NCBI GenBank assembly: GCA_003517675.1 | Contig: DPAC01000037.1 | Span: 1-16,821, forward strand | DNA from: Porphyromonadaceae bacterium | Lineage (GTDB): Bacteria; Bacteroidota; Bacteroidia; Bacteroidales; Dysgonomonadaceae | DNA: 16,821 nt | Direction: 5' to 3' | In this document: piece after piece, positions 14,802 through 16,821 of the stretch | Layout of the letters: each line of letters opens with the position of its first letter | Position numbering within the stretch: position 1 is the first letter of the stretch | Program-made: the position numbers and the translations under genes | Notes under the pieces: model-generated | What the model saw: the letters and a program-made list of their open reading frames with translations, nothing else | What the model was told of the DNA's origin: nothing | The model's database searches: none

Positions 14802-14809
14802 CAAATATA
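14802..14809 (-). promoter_or_regulatory. possible -7 box for folB
   Basis: The minus strand reads TATATTTG, a match to TAnnTTTG, about 86 bp upstream of folB. No TTTG is found at -33 spacing, so confidence is low. Confidence 0.35.
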
Positions 14810-14852
14810 AGAACAAATTGGTGTATTTGTTGTTTAAAAACAAAAAGATGCA

Positions 14853-14938
14853 GTATGAAACGAGCATGAACATTTTTTTCACACAAGTACACGATAACAG
14901 CGAGTTCCATACACCATAATGAGAAAAATAAACTAATC
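14853..14938 (+). repeat. tandem repeat unit 1 (86 bp) with MKRA minicistron
   Basis: The first 60 bases (14853-14912) match unit 2 with only four mismatches, and the remaining 26 bases are a related A-rich spacer. The conserved part begins GTATGAAACGAG and ends CGAGTTCCATAC, partly complementary ends that could form a stem (GTATG with CATAC, AAC with GTT). Near its 5' end is a complete four-codon frame, ATG AAA CGA GCA TGA (14855-14869). Confidence 0.85.
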
Positions 14939-15028
14939 GTATGAAACGAGCATGAACATGTTTTTCACACAAGTACATGATAATTGCGAGTTCCATACGA
15001 CATTAATGTAAAAGAATAAAATATTATC
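14939..15028 (+). repeat. tandem repeat unit 2 (90 bp) with MKRA minicistron
   Basis: This second copy directly adjoins unit 1 and keeps the GTATG...CATAC ends and the four-codon frame (14941-14955). It is followed by GTATGAAA at 15029, the beginning of a third, partial copy in which the same ATG is the aminopeptidase start codon. Confidence 0.85.
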
Positions 15029-15030
15029 GT

Positions 15031-16821
15031 ATGAAAAAGAATGAGATCCCTGAAAGAGTAACTGCCTTGCGTCAGTTCATGGAGGAGCGGAATCTTGATG
15101 CATTTATCATCCCCAGTGCCGATGCCCATTTGAGTGAATACCCCCCTCAGCACTGGGAATCAAGAAAATGGATCAGCGGATTCACCGGTTCAGCCGGCAC
15201 CGCCGTGGTAACCAGGGAGAAGGCGGGTGTGTGGACCGACTCGCGCTACTTTCTGCAGGCAGCCGAAGAGCTGAAAGATACCGGCTTTGAACTCTTCCGG
15301 ATGGGGCAACCAGGTACACCCGATATGACCGAATGGATCATCGGAGAAACCGGTAAAGGTGGCAGGGTTGGCATTGACGGACTGGTCTATGCTGCCTCCG
15401 ATGCGCTTGCCCTGAAAAAGAGACTGGAGGAAAAAGAGATTGCCCTGGAGACCTCATTTGATCCTTTCGAGGTCATCCGTAGCGATCGCCCCGCGATACC
15501 AGCCAACAAGGTGTTCACCCTCCCTGTGGAGGTTGCCGGCGAGTCAGTGACCAACAAGATTGCACGGATCAACAGTGAACTGAAAAAGAGGGATGCCAAC
15601 GGAATCCTGATCGTGACCCTCGACGCGGTGGCCTGGACTTTTAATCTTCGCGGCAACGATGTGGAATATAACCCGGTTGCGGTAGCCTATGCCTACGTTT
15701 CAGAAAAGGAGACTGTGCTCTTTATCAACCCTGAGAAACTGACCGATGAGGTTGCACACAGCTACCAGGAGCAGGGGATACGTATCTCCGGCTACAACGA
15801 AGTGTTCGACTATGTTGCACGCCTGCCGGAAAAAAGCACCATCTGCATCACCGGCAACAAGATCAACTACAAACTGCTGCAGGCGATACCCGCACATTGC
15901 CGCATCCTGGACATCCCATCACCGGTGGATCTGATGAAGAGTGTGAAGAACGAAACCGAGCTGCAGGGATTTCGGAATGCGATGATAAAAGATGGCGTGG
16001 CGCTGGTGAAATTCTACATGTGGTTGGAGAAAGCGGTACCGGCCGGTGAGGTAACCGAGGTGAAAGTGGAGGAGAAGCTGCGCGAAGTGCGATCGGCACA
16101 GGATCACTATGTGGGTGAGAGCTTCGCCACCATCTGCGGCTATGCCAGTAACGGCGCCATCATCCACTACCACGCTTCACCGGAGAGCAGCCTGCAGGTT
16201 GAACCGAAAGGACTGCTACTAATCGACTCAGGTGCACAGTATCGCGACGGAACCACCGACATCACCCGCACGGTGGCAGTAGGCAAGCTGACCAGACAGA
16301 TGAAGAAAGATTATACCAACGTCCTGAAAGGGCATATCGCGTTGGCAACCGCCATCTTCCCAGAAGGCACCCGGGGCTCACAGCTCGATATCCTGGCACG
16401 CAAGGCTTTGTGGGAAAATAAACTCACCTACTGGCACGGCACCGGCCACGGTATCGGTCATTTTCTCAGCGTGCATGAAGGGCCGCAAAGCATACGACTG
16501 GAAGAAAACCCTACGGTGCTGCAGCCGGGAATGGTCACCTCCAACGAGCCGGGGCTCTATCGCACCGGGAAATACGGCATCCGTATTGAAAACCTGATCG
16601 TCACTCAGGAGCATGCCCGCACGGAGGAGTTTGGCACCTTCCTCGATTTTGAGACCATCACCCTCTGCCCCATCGATACCCGTCCCATAGCCAGGAAGAT
16701 GCTGACCAAGAAGGAGCGGAAGTGGCTCAACCGCTATCACAAGATGGTATATGACCGGCTCAGGGAGCATCTCACAAACGAGGAGAAAGCTTGGCTGAAA
16801 AAGAAAACCAAAGCCATATAA
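15031..16821 (+). CDS. aminopeptidase P (Xaa-Pro aminopeptidase), M24B family
   Basis: This 596-residue enzyme has two creatinase-type N-terminal domains (about 8-150 and 160-300) and a C-terminal pita-bread metallopeptidase domain (about 310-540), the long eukaryotic-like APP1 layout. All five metal ligands are visible: Asp399 (LLIDSG), Asp410 (TTDITRT), His473 (GTGHGIGH), Glu506 (SNEPG) and Glu520 (IRIENL). Their spacing matches the human XPNPEP1 ligands closely. There is no signal peptide, so it is probably cytoplasmic, releasing N-terminal residues that precede proline. The stop codon is the last three bases of the window. The start codon lies in the third, partial copy of the upstream tandem repeat, and two earlier copies carry the same ATGAAA context. 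Confidence 0.95.
   Translation: MKKNEIPERVTALRQFMEERNLDAFIIPSADAHLSEYPPQHWESRKWISGFTGSAGTAVVTREKAGVWTDSRYFLQAAEELKDTGFELFRMGQPGTPDMTEWIIGETGKGGRVGIDGLVYAASDALALKKRLEEKEIALETSFDPFEVIRSDRPAIPANKVFTLPVEVAGESVTNKIARINSELKKRDANGILIVTLDAVAWTFNLRGNDVEYNPVAVAYAYVSEKETVLFINPEKLTDEVAHSYQEQGIRISGYNEVFDYVARLPEKSTICITGNKINYKLLQAIPAHCRILDIPSPVDLMKSVKNETELQGFRNAMIKDGVALVKFYMWLEKAVPAGEVTEVKVEEKLREVRSAQDHYVGESFATICGYASNGAIIHYHASPESSLQVEPKGLLLIDSGAQYRDGTTDITRTVAVGKLTRQMKKDYTNVLKGHIALATAIFPEGTRGSQLDILARKALWENKLTYWHGTGHGIGHFLSVHEGPQSIRLEENPTVLQPGMVTSNEPGLYRTGKYGIRIENLIVTQEHARTEEFGTFLDFETITLCPIDTRPIARKMLTKKERKWLNRYHKMVYDRLREHLTNEEKAWLKKKTKAI

Larger units (their letters stand above)
14717..15030. other. 314-bp folB/aminopeptidase intergenic region
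   Basis: No gene is supported here. The right half is made of two tandem repeat units (14853-15028) that run into the aminopeptidase start codon, and the left half holds a possible folB -7 box. Short minus-strand frames across the repeats start MELAxIxYLCEK only because the repeats are copies. No -7 box is evident for the plus-strand gene. Confidence 0.6.

Noticed and set aside
14713..14996. Two minus-strand frames starting MELAxIxYLCEKxVHARFI
   Set aside because: Their likeness is fully explained by the tandem DNA repeat. They diverge after the repeat, and only one of the four differences in the shared coding part is synonymous, so there is no sign of protein-level selection.
14853..15028. 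Possible CRISPR or attachment-site array
   Set aside because: There are only two full units; the 60-bp conserved parts are too long for a CRISPR repeat and the 26-30-bp spacers are similar to each other. No cas, integrase or tRNA gene is near.

Overview
The window looks like a chromosomal segment from a member of the Bacteroidota, most likely order Bacteroidales and perhaps a Dysgonomonadaceae relative (Proteiniphilum/Petrimonas type). The genus is inferred. Evidence for the phylum: the C-terminus at the left edge matches the Bacteroides-type N-succinylornithine carbamoyltransferase ArgF'; most genes lack a Shine-Dalgarno sequence and have A-rich leaders; several intergenic regions carry TAnnTTTG-type -7 boxes, one with a TTTG -33 box at the canonical spacing; and the protein sequences resemble Bacteroides orthologues. 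There are no tRNA or rRNA genes, no CRISPR array and no insertion sequence.

Layout. (1) 1-3520, plus strand: the end of an arginine cluster, argF'(partial)-argB-argE-argH, in which the intermediates are probably N-succinylated. (2) 3555-5228: a divergent pair, a secreted DUF6448-like protein (minus) and a Crp/Fnr-family regulator with a His-rich N-terminus (plus). The 276-bp intergenic region between them carries a TGTCA-N6-CGACA operator-like palindrome. (3) 5229-5563: an unexplained gap with inverted repeats. (4) 5564-8791, plus: the acetate kinase pathway, pta - divergent 3-hydroxyacyl-CoA dehydrogenase-like gene - ackA, closed by a bidirectional terminator. (5) 8852-9990, minus: ribosomal protein operon rpsF-rpsR-rplI with a textbook Bacteroidota promoter. 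(6) 10186-12536, plus: oxidative pentose phosphate genes zwf and pgl. (7) 12548-14716, minus: housekeeping genes folB, lptB, ruvX, def. (8) 14717-15030: a gap holding two ~60-bp tandem repeats whose third, partial copy overlaps the start of (9) 15031-16821, plus: a three-domain aminopeptidase P (M24B).

Most genes are ordinary core metabolism. The least conventional parts are the DUF6448/Crp-Fnr divergon, the 3HCDH-like protein that has lost the canonical catalytic His and Asn and sits between pta and ackA, and the tandem repeat upstream of the aminopeptidase gene. In the divergon, the predicted mature protein begins His-Cys-Asp as in nickel superoxide dismutase, the regulator's recognition helix has Arg-Gln as in CooA, and a CooA-like operator lies about 42 bp upstream of the predicted DUF6448 transcription start. 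Functional statements about these three are inference.
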